From NCBI GenBank assembly GCA_025093555.1, contig JAIWNF010000041.1, positions 310,001-374,000 of the forward strand: a stretch of 64,000 nt of DNA, read 5' to 3'. A program made the translations under genes and the position numbers. Source of the DNA: Circinella umbellata (taxonomy: Eukaryota > Mucoromycota > Mucoromycetes > Mucorales > Lichtheimiaceae). The notes beneath the pieces are model-generated. The model saw only the letters and a list, made by a program, of their open reading frames with translations, was not told where the DNA came from and searched no databases. Below, piece after piece: positions 1 to 12,003 of this stretch; the stretch's first letter is position 1, and the number at the start of each line of letters is the position of its first letter.

Positions 1-2429
1 GAAAAGGGCGTATGGATTACAATATAGAATGAGTGGGCTTATTACAGCAGCTGAAGAAAAGATTATCATATTACGCAGGATAGTATAACGAATAAAAGAT
101 GACATAAAATAATAATGCAAAACAATAAAAAAAATTAAACTGATCATGTTAAACATGAATAACAATAGCTTCTAGAAATCGCTTTTAAAAGTCATTATCT
201 TTGTCTTGTAGCTGATGGTAGACTCCAGAGGCAAGATTTGATTTTTAGACAAGAATTCTATTACATCCTTATATGAAATATTGTTGTAGTTATGTTGAAT
301 GAGTCATAAACAAGAACGCTACGTACTTTGTATGGTAGATACCGGCGTAGTTTCCAAATGTTTTTTTTGTTACGTAGAATGAACTTATGTTGGAAACTCC
401 TGCTGGTCCAGATGGATCCCAGAATAGCAAGCTTATACTTATTAATATATACAACACCTATTATTAGTATCATATATGTACAATCTTTTTATTGCATGAT
501 TATTTCGGGGCGGCATTGTTGCTGAAGCCTCCGAAAGTAAAAATAAAAATCGGGCATGATCTTTTACTTTAGAAATTAATTCTTGATTTAATTTGACCCA
601 TTGGATATAATAAATTAGTATATATATTTTAATAGATTTTGAAATGGCTTGTTTTTTTTATTATCATACGTAAAATATTCATAATTTACCCACCCAAAGC
701 AGAGGAAAATTCAGTTTGAATAAGACATGTTTCATATATGAAGGGCGCGCCATGTTACTAAAGTGCCGGCTCGGAATAGACGCGTCCCTCGTCTGACTAT
801 AATTTTTTGGAGCGCCAGTAATCATTCCCTTTATCAATATCATTGTTGATGGTGATCAGTATAATTGAACAATGGTTGATTATAACCTTTCAAATTTTCT
901 TTTCCCCCAGACATATTAGCTTACCCGGAAATATATAAGACTATAATATAAAGCTGCCATATATGGCATTTTCTATCAGTAAAGATAGAATATATTACAT
1001 CGTATTAAACATAAATAATTTGGTTCATTTATATTTGTAATCCTCCATATCTGTTACTATTATTATTATTGTTATTATTGTTATTATAACATTATAATAC
1101 GTATATGGTCCAGAACAGAAGCTATGGAAATATATAGTACGTACGTAAAATAGCATAGGTATGACGACAATGATTTTTTTTAATCACTGATTTTACATTG
1201 ATATAAAGATGTTGCGCAAGCAAACAATAACTTCAACATAAATCTTACATGTTGTCGGGTATATTGGTTTTATAGGTGAAAGCCTGACATCCACTGTCAA
1301 TGCACATAAGCTAAACGTACTAGTTGCTGACTGGGGTCGTGATCTATGTAGAGCAGAAGTATTCTTATGTAGACAAACCTAGACTTTAGAAATGACAATG
1401 AAAGTTCTTTTTTCATAACTTATGTATAAATATACTCTCTCTTTATTATTATTATTGCTATTATTATCACTATCATTATCATTATTTTAACCAAACTTCT
1501 GAAAAAGGTTTCTATCAGAAGTTCCCGCTTGTGAGAAACCCAGCCTAAACTAACATTTCACAAGTATCCAAATAAAAAATACTTTGTCCATAATGGTTAC
1601 ACTTGCACTTGCGAATCTGCCGAAATTTGCAAATTCATATTTAGAATTTTGTACATATCACAATAACTATTCCTCAAACTCGGGAATCTCCCGAAAATTT
1701 ACTATGGTGGGTGCTAGGTACGTAATTCATAGCCTGTTCACAAGCAAATATTCTTGAAAGTTTCGTTTTCCCTAGACATATTACGCCATTTTTTTTCTTG
1801 TTTTATCTTCCCAAAGAAGAACTTGATCCCATTAAAAAAAATAAACTGCATAAAAATGCTATGCTTAATAATAGACCATCCGCAGTGGTGGTTGTTACTG
1901 TCCCTGTTATGTTGATTTGATAGCTTGTTTAACACTCTGCTCACAATATTGTTAATGCTAAGCATTGGTTCTTCAACCAAGACTCATATATCAAAATTCT
2001 TTTTATTTATACAAGGATAATTCCAAACTTGATAGTAATTTTCACATTACATATGCATTAATGAATTCTACTTTATATATAAAAAGACATCTGAGAGGAA
2101 TAATAGAATAATTTATAATATTCAACTAATTTGTTCATTATTTTCAACACATTGATAAATCAAATACATAATAATCTGGTTTTTTTATTATCTAAAATAT
2201 AATTACAACTTCTATAATATAGACGTTAATAATACACATACGAAAACTCATTTATTTTTAATATAATACGTAGTATAAAATCTGTGTTTTTTTGTACGGG
2301 GATAAAAAGTTGTTGGAATCTGTGAGAGGGAAAAATCTGAAGGAATATTTACAAGCTTTATAGTAGTATTATAACACGTTTCAAGAATAAATTATGTAGG
2401 CTTTCATATTATAATAATAAGAGAACGCC
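1..2429. other. Intergenic DNA, no supported gene
   Basis: AT-rich sequence with short trinucleotide runs (ATT/ATC repeats near 1050-1090 and 1440-1490). A small GC-richer island near 740-830 has no recognisable end repeats. The open frames are short, low in complexity and lack start or splice context, so I annotate nothing here. Confidence 0.6.
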
Positions 2430-4154
2430 CTAGTGAATTTTAAACGTTTGTTCTTCTAGGGCGAAGTCATTGAAAAAATGCTTATCCAAATCTATATAAC
2501 ACATACCAATTGATTTGTAGTAATTTCCTTCCTTTTTAATAACAGGATAATGCGTATATCCTTCACAGCCATTCTCTCTAAACCGTACTCCAGCAAGTAG
2601 CATATATTGAGCAGAATTTTCAAGGGGTTCTGTCAAACCATGAAAATCTAACATTGTCCACCTAGGACACAAGGTGGTAGTCCATAGGAGGTTTATTTTT
2701 TTGATCGCCATAAAATGTGATAAGTTATTCAGTGCTGTTGCTATATGCTTGTAATCTGTAGAATCCAGTTTTCGCGAAGTCATACTCTCGATCAATATGA
2801 ACTTTTCATTGGTTGAACCCTGTGGTTGTAACCGAAGTACAAGTGTCCAACAGCGACTGTTATCTTCTTCAGGAAATGGTGGTAACATAATCTTGATAGA
2901 TTCAAGGTCTAACTTTACGATATTATGTTGATCATTCGTCAGCGCAGCACATGTAATTTGTAAAATTCTTCCTTTGACAGTGTAATTTTTAAAAGATGTT
3001 TTGTAAACACGATTCCGATTATGTTCTCCATAAACACCTGTCCAAGATGGTAAATCGAACTTTTGTACGGGTATATTATATCCCGCTTCACTTGTGCTCT
3101 TGCCTTCAGTATTGCAGCTAATTGGTGCTTGACACATGGTTTTGTAGTAGTAATATTTCCCAAAGAACAAAATACTAAGATCCATTTTAGCTAGAAAACC
3201 ATAAAATTGTATCATCAACTCTTGGATATCTTGATTGTAATCAACTGTAATTTTTTTCATGATTCCAGGAAAGATGTTGGCAAGTGCAAACACATGATCA
3301 TGTTCTTTAGTACTGGTGCGTGCGTGCGCATAATGTAAAATATGGGCAATGTCCCAGACAAGATCGTTACGGAGCATTGGAAAATCGATATTTGACATCT
3401 CATGATACCAATAATGAATATTCTTGCCAATCAATATTATTTTTGATGACAGTATTGCTTCTACCAAAGTCCACATACGTTTCATCCATTTAGTTTCTGG
3501 CAAAGTGCTGTGATCCATGACTGCATAACCGAGTAGGTTGTGTCGGGTCGGTTTCAAAACAGTAGCAGTTAAATCAGGCACCAATGCTATTGTACAATAG
3601 GCATTGCTGTAAATTTGATGCATTTGATATATTTCATTACATTTTTCTTTCTCGTCGTTTTGATTGACGCACATTTGATCATACCAAATATATTTAACAT
3701 TAAAATCCTTGCATATTTCTTGTATGAGTCCTTCAAATTTGACAAATTTGACTTTGCCTGGAATCCGTTTTCGACCTCTTGGTTTTTTTCTCACTGTTTT
3801 GCCTGGAAATATGATCTTATGTTTGCCTTGATCAATACGGTAACTTTTTCCGGTTGTTTCATCTAGTAAAATTTCACCCGATTGGTTCCATGAATAGGAT
3901 ATTATACAATATCCTTCTTGTACTTCGGACCCTTTTACCACTTTCATGTCACATGCACGCACCAAGTAGCTGGGCATAAAATTTGATTTCGGCAATATCG
4001 AAGGTATCTTTTTGGGTGGTTGGCTATATCTTTGGATGCTTTCTAACTCTGACATTTTTTTGATTTTTCGATTTTTATCTAATCGAACAAGCGTCTTCAC
4101 CCTTATCTCTTTATAATAGCTATATTGCTTTTTCGTATATGTGATGTACGTCAT
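2430..4154 (-). CDS. HET-domain protein, copy 1 (574 aa)
   Basis: Single-exon gene starting MTYITY, the same start as the two paralogues, and ending in TAG. The HET domain lies at about residues 80-260. It shows the family blocks: a YCIISYSWNQSG block (about 82-93), the signature IWYDQMCVNQ (about 156-165) followed by MHQIYSNAYC, and WMKRMWTLVEA (about 223-233). HET domains in ascomycetes trigger cell death on non-self fusion; their role in Mucoromycota is not established, so function is inferred. A basic insert at about 117-134 (PGKTVRKKPRGRKRIPGK) is shared with copy 2, is absent from copy 3, and looks like a nuclear-localisation stretch. The C-terminal half contains a conserved LPSWTGVYGEH block and no domain I recognise. 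The N-terminal half is very close to copy 2 at DNA level, the C-terminal half much less so. The gene appears intact. Confidence 0.88.
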   Translation of the reverse strand: MTYITYTKKQYSYYKEIRVKTLVRLDKNRKIKKMSELESIQRYSQPPKKIPSILPKSNFMPSYLVRACDMKVVKGSEVQEGYCIISYSWNQSGEILLDETTGKSYRIDQGKHKIIFPGKTVRKKPRGRKRIPGKVKFVKFEGLIQEICKDFNVKYIWYDQMCVNQNDEKEKCNEIYQMHQIYSNAYCTIALVPDLTATVLKPTRHNLLGYAVMDHSTLPETKWMKRMWTLVEAILSSKIILIGKNIHYWYHEMSNIDFPMLRNDLVWDIAHILHYAHARTSTKEHDHVFALANIFPGIMKKITVDYNQDIQELMIQFYGFLAKMDLSILFFGKYYYYKTMCQAPISCNTEGKSTSEAGYNIPVQKFDLPSWTGVYGEHNRNRVYKTSFKNYTVKGRILQITCAALTNDQHNIVKLDLESIKIMLPPFPEEDNSRCWTLVLRLQPQGSTNEKFILIESMTSRKLDSTDYKHIATALNNLSHFMAIKKINLLWTTTLCPRWTMLDFHGLTEPLENSAQYMLLAGVRFRENGCEGYTHYPVIKKEGNYYKSIGMCYIDLDKHFFNDFALEEQTFKIH

Positions 4155-4849
4155 TTTTTCCCTGTTTTAAACATGATAATTATTCGATCAGTATATTAAT
4201 GTCTCCTTTAGTATTCAATATGGTCAATATAATTATCATTATAATAACTTACAATAAACTAAATTTAATGGTACGCAAAAAAAAAAATCCCAAAAAAGTA
4301 AATTATTTTACTACAGGTACTGTCGTTTCACTAGTAATAATGGTATTCCGTATCAATGATTCTTAAAATGCTGATTTGTTGTTTTATAGACAATATCTGT
4401 ATTTGTTTTTTATATACTCAACATCTGTTTAATAGGTATAAAGTTGACGAAATAAAAATAATAGCAAAAGAAAGGTAAAGGTGGGTAAATAATGTTACAG
4501 TTCCCCATTTCTTTAAAATTTTTCTAGCTGTATATTCCTGTGCTATTTATAATCTGAATAAGCCAAGAACCGCTAATGTTACACAATCAAAAGGCAAAGT
4601 TAAAAGTAATTATGGAACACCGAGTATATGTTGTTTACTTGTTTAGCTTAAAATTGAGAGTTTCGATAGAAGCATATCATAAGGCTGTAAATATAACCAG
4701 AACTGTTTTATGTGAATATGTATCAATAATTTCAGATACTATTTTATTGAAGAAAAGAGAGATTTTAAATATTGTCCCATTTATATTTAGGATAAGGGGA
4801 AATCCCACCTCCATGGTGATGAGTTCGCTAAGAACGCTTTCTTGAGTTT
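4155..4849. promoter_or_regulatory. 5' flank of HET copy 1, conserved with copies 2 and 3
   Basis: The region contains blocks shared with the 5' flanks of the other HET genes: ATTGTGTAACAT (minus strand, near 4580), matched by ATTGTGCAACAT near 12420 and ATTGTGTAACAT near 20760, and a block around 4430-4500 shared with 12290-12350. This is the start of a duplicated unit of HET gene plus upstream DNA. No TATA box is clear enough to call. Confidence 0.45.
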
Positions 4850-6545
4850 TGATGGCGCTGGTACTACCTGGTTCTGTGATATGTTTGTTTAATAAAGTCC
4901 TATTTCCACGCTGACTCCACGTACTATATCCGTTTCTCTTCAATTTACATATTATTTCCATAGGGTGCCACAAGGCTTATTCTTTGACAAATAATTTAGC
5001 ATAAAAAAACATTCTATTAAAGTATTCATAATTTTGTTTTGTCTTGTATCTATACATATCTGCGAACTGCAATGAGTCAACTGATTTACACCTCAAGAAG
5101 GGCACTATCCATTTACAATTGATAGATGAAGTAGAGAATGAATTATATTTACGTAATATTCAGTCACTCCCAAACTTGGGAAATGACAGAACTCATGATT
5201 GCTCACGGATTGAGTATAGATGGATTGAACCTCATAGAGCTGTCTTTTTGTTGACGAAGTTATTTGAAAAAATTACACAAAAGCTGCATAAGAACCTTTA
5301 AAGATTTATTGAGCAATAGGTTTATTAATATCATAGCTTTTTATTAGAGTCTCTAAATATGTTAAAGCATAATTTAGTTCTCACCACAAAAGAAACCATA
5401 TTCATGAGTAATCTTATACATATCGCAAGAATAACTAATAGATACTACGTACAGTACGTGTCAACAACACTGATAATTTACAGCACGGACTATCATTGTT
5501 ATTAACTACTCAATATTTTATTTAGCGTACGCGCACAAACACGGGACACTTTAACTTTAATTATTATAAGCCAGTGTCACACAAAAAGATCATTCGAAAC
5601 TTAAATATCATCTCTGTTGCAATAATTGTACAGTGAGTATTCGTTAAACCGGTACTCAATATATGTGAGGGTTTGTACCGGTTTAGCGAATTACCGGTTT
5701 AACGAATTGAAACGCAGGTGGTACTAATATGTAATATACTGAAAAAATAACTAAGCTGTACGGATAAGATAAAAAAAATGATAGCTGATATAATGTATCT
5801 ATGCTATTATGAGCTAATATTTTGGTAATAAAAATGATATTAGTGTACAGTATTCATTGAATAGTAACAGTTAACCAGAGACAGGATTAATAATGAATGT
5901 ACAACAAAGTGTGTTTAAAATATGGACCATGGTTAGCGGTTGAATAAATGAGTAAAAATAAATTGTATCAACAACATAATTACATACAGTACTTAATGGT
6001 AATAAACTAGTACGTGACAAAGTTGAAAAGAAATACATACATATTCAGATAAGAAAGAAGAAAAAGCATCTGTGTGAAGTTGGTGAAAAAGAGACACTGT
6101 TATCGATAAGGTGTTGAGAAGGTTTCTTTTGACGGCAAGAATGATTTGTGTATTTTCAATTTCTATGGAAACAGAGTAGTCAACTGAAAACAAAGCGAAG
6201 AACTGAGATGACGTTAAAGGAAGGCCGTGTCAATAATGTTATCAATAAAAAGCTGATATTATATTATATAAGATAAAATAATACTATTATAAACCCGGTA
6301 AATATTTAAGAAAGCTCACCGGATACCGGTTTAGCGAATCACCGGTATTTTACTAAGTATATAAAAAATATTTAAGAGATACTACCGGTTTAGCGAAATA
6401 CCGGTTTAACGAGCACCGGTTTAGCGAATACTTACTGTAAATCACTTCTCTGTGATATCATGCCTAGATTATATCTCAGATAATTTTATACAATTATATT
6501 GGCTCGTTCGAACGCGCCATATGTACTCGTTCTACGATTCACACA
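4850..6545. repeat. Diverged third copy of the HET palindrome arm
   Basis: Blocks at 4856-4975 (GGTACTACCTGGTTCTGTGAT onward) align with 15376-15500, and 5520-5630 plus 6438-6500 align with about 15850-16040 (shared AAGCCAGTGTCA, then the CTAGATTATAT block). The order and orientation are those of the left arm, upstream of a minus-strand HET gene, so HET copy 1 once had the same 5' unit. The alignment is interrupted exactly by the MITE at 5631-6437. Confidence 0.6.
5631..6437. mobile_element. Pogo/Tigger-type MITE, 807 bp, TA-flanked
   Basis: The left end is CAGTGAGTATTCGTTAAACC. The right end, read on the other strand, is CAGTAAGTATTCGCTAAACC. TA lies on both sides (5629-5630, 6438-6439). 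Several subterminal copies of ACCGGTTTAGCGAA or its complement occur near both ends. There is no transposase inside. The start CAGT, the TA duplication and the repeated subterminal motif are typical of Tc1/mariner-pogo derivatives. The paralogous arm at about 15975-15990 gives the empty site. Confidence 0.85.
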
Positions 6546-8042
6546 TATTCTGTGATGTATAGTCTTGGTAACAAAAAATATTGATCAATCCGGTAACTGG
6601 ATTCATTTTCTGATTTTTTGATAATGTCACTACTTTTATATCCATTAAAAAAGTGTCGTATTATATTTTGGCGTATAAAATCGTAGTTAAATAAAATAGA
6701 ATAGCCTAACAAAAAGAAAATACAAGAATAAAGAACAATGTAATAAAGGTGACAAGTAGAAGAAAAAGCTGAAGATTATTATTTTAGGGTCGAGGTAGTT
6801 TTGTAAAAAGCCTACACTGGGGCGCAACAAGTGTATCACATATATTCTACAAAGTATACATTTCAATCCTCTCTCCAAACGTTTGTACGTCTTCGTACAG
6901 ACTACAGCTAATTTACTACAAAGAACAGAGGTAGATGGTAAAGAAAACCAATAAATTGTGTTGGTTGCAATGTTGAAGAACCATGGATAAAATAAATAAA
7001 TAGCCGTCGTGATGGTGATATTCGATGCTAAATCAACATAATATACAGAAAAATAAAACAATAGTAAGGACTTATTGTTGAAAATGCTAAGAAAAATAGT
7101 AACCGGACCAATCTTCCAGACAAATCGTCATATACTTGCTGGCGAGTTGCATAAAAAACAAAAAACAAAAAGCAGAACCATAAGGACTATGTAACAAGCA
7201 GAGGTAGGGCAGACTTTATAGAAAATGTAAGAAGGAGAGAATGGAGTAGAGAACCAATAATAAAACGTAAAACAAAGAACAAAGAACAACACAGAAAACG
7301 CAATAAATAACTTGAACTTCCTTAGCACGGGATTGATGATTATAAAAAGTATAATAAGTATGATGGGCCAAACACTTCTGCAACCATTTATCGCAGAGTT
7401 ATTTCTTTTTTCAAAAGAAAATAAACGAAAACTATAAATGTTGTCATATCCCGTTTGGATTTCTATATTTTAAAAAAAAAGAATACAATGGATTCCGAGT
7501 AAAAGCCTCAGAGAATAGAAACGTTTTATCAAATAATGAACTTGTTTTTAAAAGAGAATATCAGTAAAGGAGGCAGTCTTTATAATTAGTAGATTAAATC
7601 GATTTAATAATCGAGAAAAAGTGTTTGTTAGAATAAAATGAAAAGAGAGTGAACTAAATATTTGATTATCTTTGTTTTTAAATATTGACCTGATTTCAGA
7701 TATGTAAAAAATGAATCAGTTTACAATTATTGATGAATTTCATTGGACAAATGTGAAGTTATTCTACTTATACGTATAGAATTATTATTGAAACAAATAT
7801 TAATAATAATTGATAAAACTATTTGTAATAAAAATATTAATAATAACTAATATAAAATATAAAATAAGATCAGAATAGGAAAAAAATGTAGTTGTGATAC
7901 TACAGTACGTAAAAAAAAAGAGAGATATCATATTTATATTAAAAGACAAAATGAAACGAAGAAAAAAAGGCGAGTAGTAGTGTGAATACTACCACATCAT
8001 TGAAACACCTAGATTTCATCATTGGTATTTGTTGTGCGTAGC
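6546..8042. other. Intergenic DNA with weak hydrophobic reading frames
   Basis: Two minus-strand frames (6687-7061, 124 codons; 7128-7328, 66 codons) encode very hydrophobic Phe/Tyr/Leu-rich peptides. That composition is expected from AT-rich DNA, and I see no family resemblance, signal for splicing or start context. I do not call them genes. Confidence 0.4.
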
Positions 8043-8270
8043 TCAGCAAGTAGCTGGTTTATATCCAACTTTGTCACAGTGAAATTTCATAATTTCTTGC
8101 AATGAAGAGATTGTTGTGTTTTGAACAGTGCAGCCTCCTGGCCACTCAGAGTAGCTTGAACCTGGGTATTTGTCACATAAGTCCTCCAGGTGATCACAGT
8201 AGCCATTGAAATTGTGCGTACAACTTCTATTCAGCCCATTGTTATTCTTGAAGATAAAGAGTACTTGCAT
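8043..8270 (-). CDS. Possible terminal exon of a small cysteine-rich protein
   Basis: The minus-strand frame ends ...CDKVGYKPATC-stop. It has six cysteines in about 60 residues (contexts SCTHN, GYCDH, DLCDK, GGCTV, FHCDK, ATC) and an N-glycosylation-like NTT. An AG acceptor at about 8227 would begin the exon just before SCTHN. Composition is unlike the random AT-rich frames around it and would fit a small secreted disulphide-rich protein. No exon with a signal peptide was found upstream, so the start is unknown. I do not recognise the family. Confidence 0.3.
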   Translation of the reverse strand: MQVLFIFKNNNGLNRSCTHNFNGYCDHLEDLCDKYPGSSYSEWPGGCTVQNTTISSLQEIMKFHCDKVGYKPATC

Positions 8271-9525
8271 TGCTTATAGTAAAAAAAATGAAAAGCAGGT
8301 TAATAAGCTAAAGATACATTTTATGAGCAGAGATGTATGTAGCCTTTTTATAAGACTACATTATGGCGCAGTAAGTGTAACGATTACTATAGACAAAATC
8401 TCTAATAACCTTTATTATATAAGCGTCGACTATTTAAATTTCTTCAACTTTACCATTTTGAAAACGAAAAGTGTCATTTGACAACTATGTATACAACCTG
8501 TGAAACATACACTCGTAGCTTTAATTATAAGAAGATGATCTCTTGCATCAATATTACACAAAGACAAAAAGCCTAAAACCAAGAAATACGTAAAACAAAA
8601 TAGTTTGATATAACTTAGTACTAAAACGTAAATGGCGGCACATCATCATTGAGTGCCATCAAACTGTAAACAGAAGAGTATTTTGACCAAGCCCACCATA
8701 CTTTATTTTATTGAATTATCCCTTTTCTCAAAGAATAATTACTAAGTTAAAATACCCAGGTTTGTTATATAAAATAACTAAACAAGTTTTTTGGGAGCCT
8801 GACATAGCAGGATAGAAGGACCGTAATGCCGTTGTCAATATCACCATGTAGCATCAAATATTAAACGTTATCCCGATAATATCCGGTTCCCTATAAAGCA
8901 CTAGATAGATTCAACTTGTCTGTCTTTTATTGTTATTATTCTTTTTACGTATCATTGTTAAAGTAATCAAACGTTTTAAATTAGTATTCTATATTATATT
9001 CCTACGTATGTAAAGTCTGATTATCGAAATGCCGTATAATTTCTTAACTGAATAGACTGTTACTATTGTTGTTAGATTGATAGTTTTTTAAGTTCAAAAA
9101 ATACCCACTATTACGTTATAAGTAATAATGCATTGGTTGCGATCTTACACGTATCCTGATTATGTACTAGCCAAAGTTGTTGTGCTTTTTTTAGATAGTT
9201 ATAACATATAGATCGAATACTTCTCAATGTGATTTGTTATCAGTAAAAGAAGCATACAGTACCTTTTTATTATCTAATGCTTTTTTTTTCTATTGGATTC
9301 CTTCCTTTCTAATTTACAAACACACTCTGTTTCTTCCCAGTCCACCACCCCTGAAACAAAAACAAATCAAAATCAGAACAAGTAATATTTAAGTGTATCA
9401 TGTTGATACATAATTGAACTGTTAGTTCTAAAGCGACACGTCTCTTTTTTTCTATTTAATCAATTTCTTTCTCTCTTACAATTGGTGCAAAGTATGATAC
9501 CTAAATAAAAAGTTTTTTTTCTGTA
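8271..9525. other. Intergenic DNA, nothing recognised
   Basis: AT-rich, no supported coding region, no repeat that I could pair within the window. Confidence 0.5.
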
Positions 9526-9685
9526 CAGTGCTTTGCGCACTTTTTTTTCAGTTTGCGTGCTATTATTTTCATTTTGCGTATGCGAAACTCCGCTCATGGG
9601 CTTATTTAGCTGTGGATGTAAAATTTCAGTGCGCAAATGAAAAATAACAACGCGCAAACTAAAAAAAAAGTGTCGCAAAGCACTG
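9526..9685. mobile_element. Small TA-flanked MITE, 160 bp
   Basis: The ends are CAGTGCTTTGCGCACTTTTT and its near-complement ending GTCGCAAAGCACTG. TA lies at 9524-9525 and 9686-9687. The subterminal parts GTTTGCGTG and GCGCAAAC also pair. It is too short to code. It is probably a mariner/pogo-type miniature element. Confidence 0.75.
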
Positions 9686-9687
9686 TA

Positions 9688-10300
9688 CTACGTAAAATTT
9701 AATGGATATGTTTACAAAATAAACAAATAACAACATTAAAGTTATTGATTTTATTACTGCTATTATTTTTATGTCTACCTCGGAATCAGGGTAGTAAAAA
9801 ATGAGTAGACTATGTAATTATCTTTAATCATGGTATCTATAAGATTTCTATGGCCATGTCGGCAATATTACTTTTGTTACATTTCACTCCTGGTGTCTTT
9901 TGAGACAGTAGAACAACAAGAAATAATAATAGAATTAATCCATATGCACGATGAACTCCTTCATCATATTGAAAATTAAATGAAATTAGAGAGATGTAAA
10001 AGTAACCTTATATGAAATTAACAGTACAGTTTCATCGTAAGAGTATTTTTTTTTCTGTTATTATATCAACGAACCATGTATATGGTAGGAGGACTTTAAT
10101 ACATACGTACAAAAAAAAAGATCATTTATTCTTTTCATAATAACATAAAGTTTAATTGTAATCAAGGTACAAGGATATAAGTTGTTGAAATTGTAAAGGG
10201 AATATTCAAGAGTTTTATAGTATGCAGTGACATACGTACGTATTACAAAAATTGTTAAAAAAAAAGGTTCGTTTTATTAACATAATGATAACCAAATGTT
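9688..10300. other. Intergenic DNA downstream of HET copy 2
   Basis: No gene seen. The 3' flank of the minus-strand HET gene begins here; no strong terminator or polyadenylation motif can be singled out in such AT-rich sequence. Confidence 0.45.
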
Positions 10301-12003
10301 TTAATGAATTTCAAACGTTTGCTCTTCCATTGCGAAATCATCGAAAAGGTACTCATTGTATCCTGTGTGGACCATACCAATGGCCTTGTAGTGATCTCCG
10401 TTCTTTTTAATAACAGAATAAATGGTAGTTGTCTGGAAGAAATGATTTGTAAAACGCACTTCAGGAAGTATTATATAATCCTCAGAATCTTGAAGCTTTT
10501 CTGCCAAATCATTAAAAACTAAATATGAAATCGGAAAGTCACATGGAGTTTCTACCCATTCAAGCTTCATTTCTTTGATCGAGATAAAATGTGATATATT
10601 CCGAAGCTTTTGGATAATTCTCTCGTATCTTTCGGCTGTTTTAAGTAATTCCCCTGGAAAGTTGTCAACTGCTATGAATTTTTCCTGCGTAAAACTCGGC
10701 GACCATATTGAAAGTATAAGAATCCAATACCCATAGTTGTGTAATCTAGGTTGAGGCAAAGGTGGGATATCTTCGGGCTTGATAGATGCAACAAATGAAA
10801 TTTCGTTACGACATTCCTTATTCGTCATTCCACGACATGTTACTTGTAAAGCTCTTCCAACGACAGCGTAATTTGTAAAATCTGTTTTATAATAACTGTA
10901 CTTGAAATGTTCTCCATTGATACCTGTCCAAGAGGGTAAGTCGAATTTTTGCATGGGTGATTTATATTCTGCTACATTTGTCTCGTTCTCTTTTGCACTC
11001 TTGCTGAATGGACCAAAACAAAGAACACCGAGATCTTTTTTTATTAGAAGACCATAAAATTTTAGCATCAGTTCTTGAATGTCTTGCTTGTAATCAATTT
11101 CAATCTCTTTCATAATGTCACGGAATATGTTGGCAAGTGCAAAGATATGGTCGTGATCATTGGTGCTAGTGCGTGTGTGTGCATAATGTAAAATAGTAGC
11201 GACGTCAGTTTCGCCATCATCATTAAAAATTGGAAAATCGACTGGCAATAGCCTATACGACCAACAATGGACATTAGGACCCACGAAAATCAAAGTTGAC
11301 GACATTACTGCTTCTTCCAAAGTCCACATACGTTTCGCCCATTCAGCATTTTGCCAACTTTCTCTATCCATAAAAGCAGCGCCAAGTGGCATACCAAGAG
11401 AAGGTTCAGATAGCTTTACTTTTAATTCAGGCATCGATACTAGTGTACAATAGGCATTGTCATAAATCTTGTACATTTGCTTTATTTCACTATGTTTTTC
11501 CTCTTCGTCGTTTTGATTGATACACATTTGATCATACCAAATATATTTAACATTAAAATCCTTGCATATTTCTTGTATGAGTCCTTCAAATGTGACAAAT
11601 TTGACTTTGCCTGGAATCCGTTTTCGTCCTCTTGGTTTTTTTCTCACTGTCTTGCCTGGAAATATAATCTTGTGTTTGCCTCGATCAATACGGTAGCTTT
11701 TTCCGGTTGTTTCATCTAGTAAAATTTCACCTGATTGGTTCCATGAATAGGATAATGTACAATATCCTTCTTGTACTTCAGACCCTTTTACAACTTTCAT
11801 GTCACATGTACGCACCAAGTAGCTGGGCATAAAAGTTGGCTTCGGCAGTATCATTGGAATTTTTTGGGAGGTTCGCTATGGCGATGTATGCCTTGTGGTA
11901 AATACCATACACCGGAGCCATCATCTGTCTTATAACGCGATTTTCTAATTCTATGGCGTGAGTATTCGCTATATTGCACTTTTTCATATGCGATATAAGT
12001 CAT
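10301..12003 (-). CDS. HET-domain protein, copy 2, with an N-terminal frameshift
   Basis: Paralogue of the genes at 2430 and 21224. The uninterrupted frame (10301-11854) gives 517 aa starting MILPKPTFMP and keeps all HET blocks: YCTLSYSWNQSG, IWYDQMCINQ (about 105-114) and WAKRMWTLEEA, plus the basic insert shared with copy 1 and the conserved LPSWTGINGEH. The paralogues begin further upstream with MTYIT. The same start (MTYIAYEKVQ) is present here at 12003, but a run of six adenines at 11860-11865, where seven are needed, throws it out of frame just before the internal methionine. Either a shortened protein starts at 11854, or the gene is damaged, or there is a base-call error in the homopolymer. 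The HET domain itself is complete. It lies at the left end of the large inverted duplication and is transcribed outwards. Confidence 0.8.

Noticed and set aside
3600..3870. Basic insert of HET copies 1 and 2 as an unspliced intron
   Set aside because: The possible GTGAG...CAG piece is only about 37 bp, shorter than fungal introns, and its removal would shift the frame.
6687..7328. Two hydrophobic reading frames that could be membrane proteins
   Set aside because: Composition is that of translated AT-rich DNA; no homologous pattern, start context or splicing.
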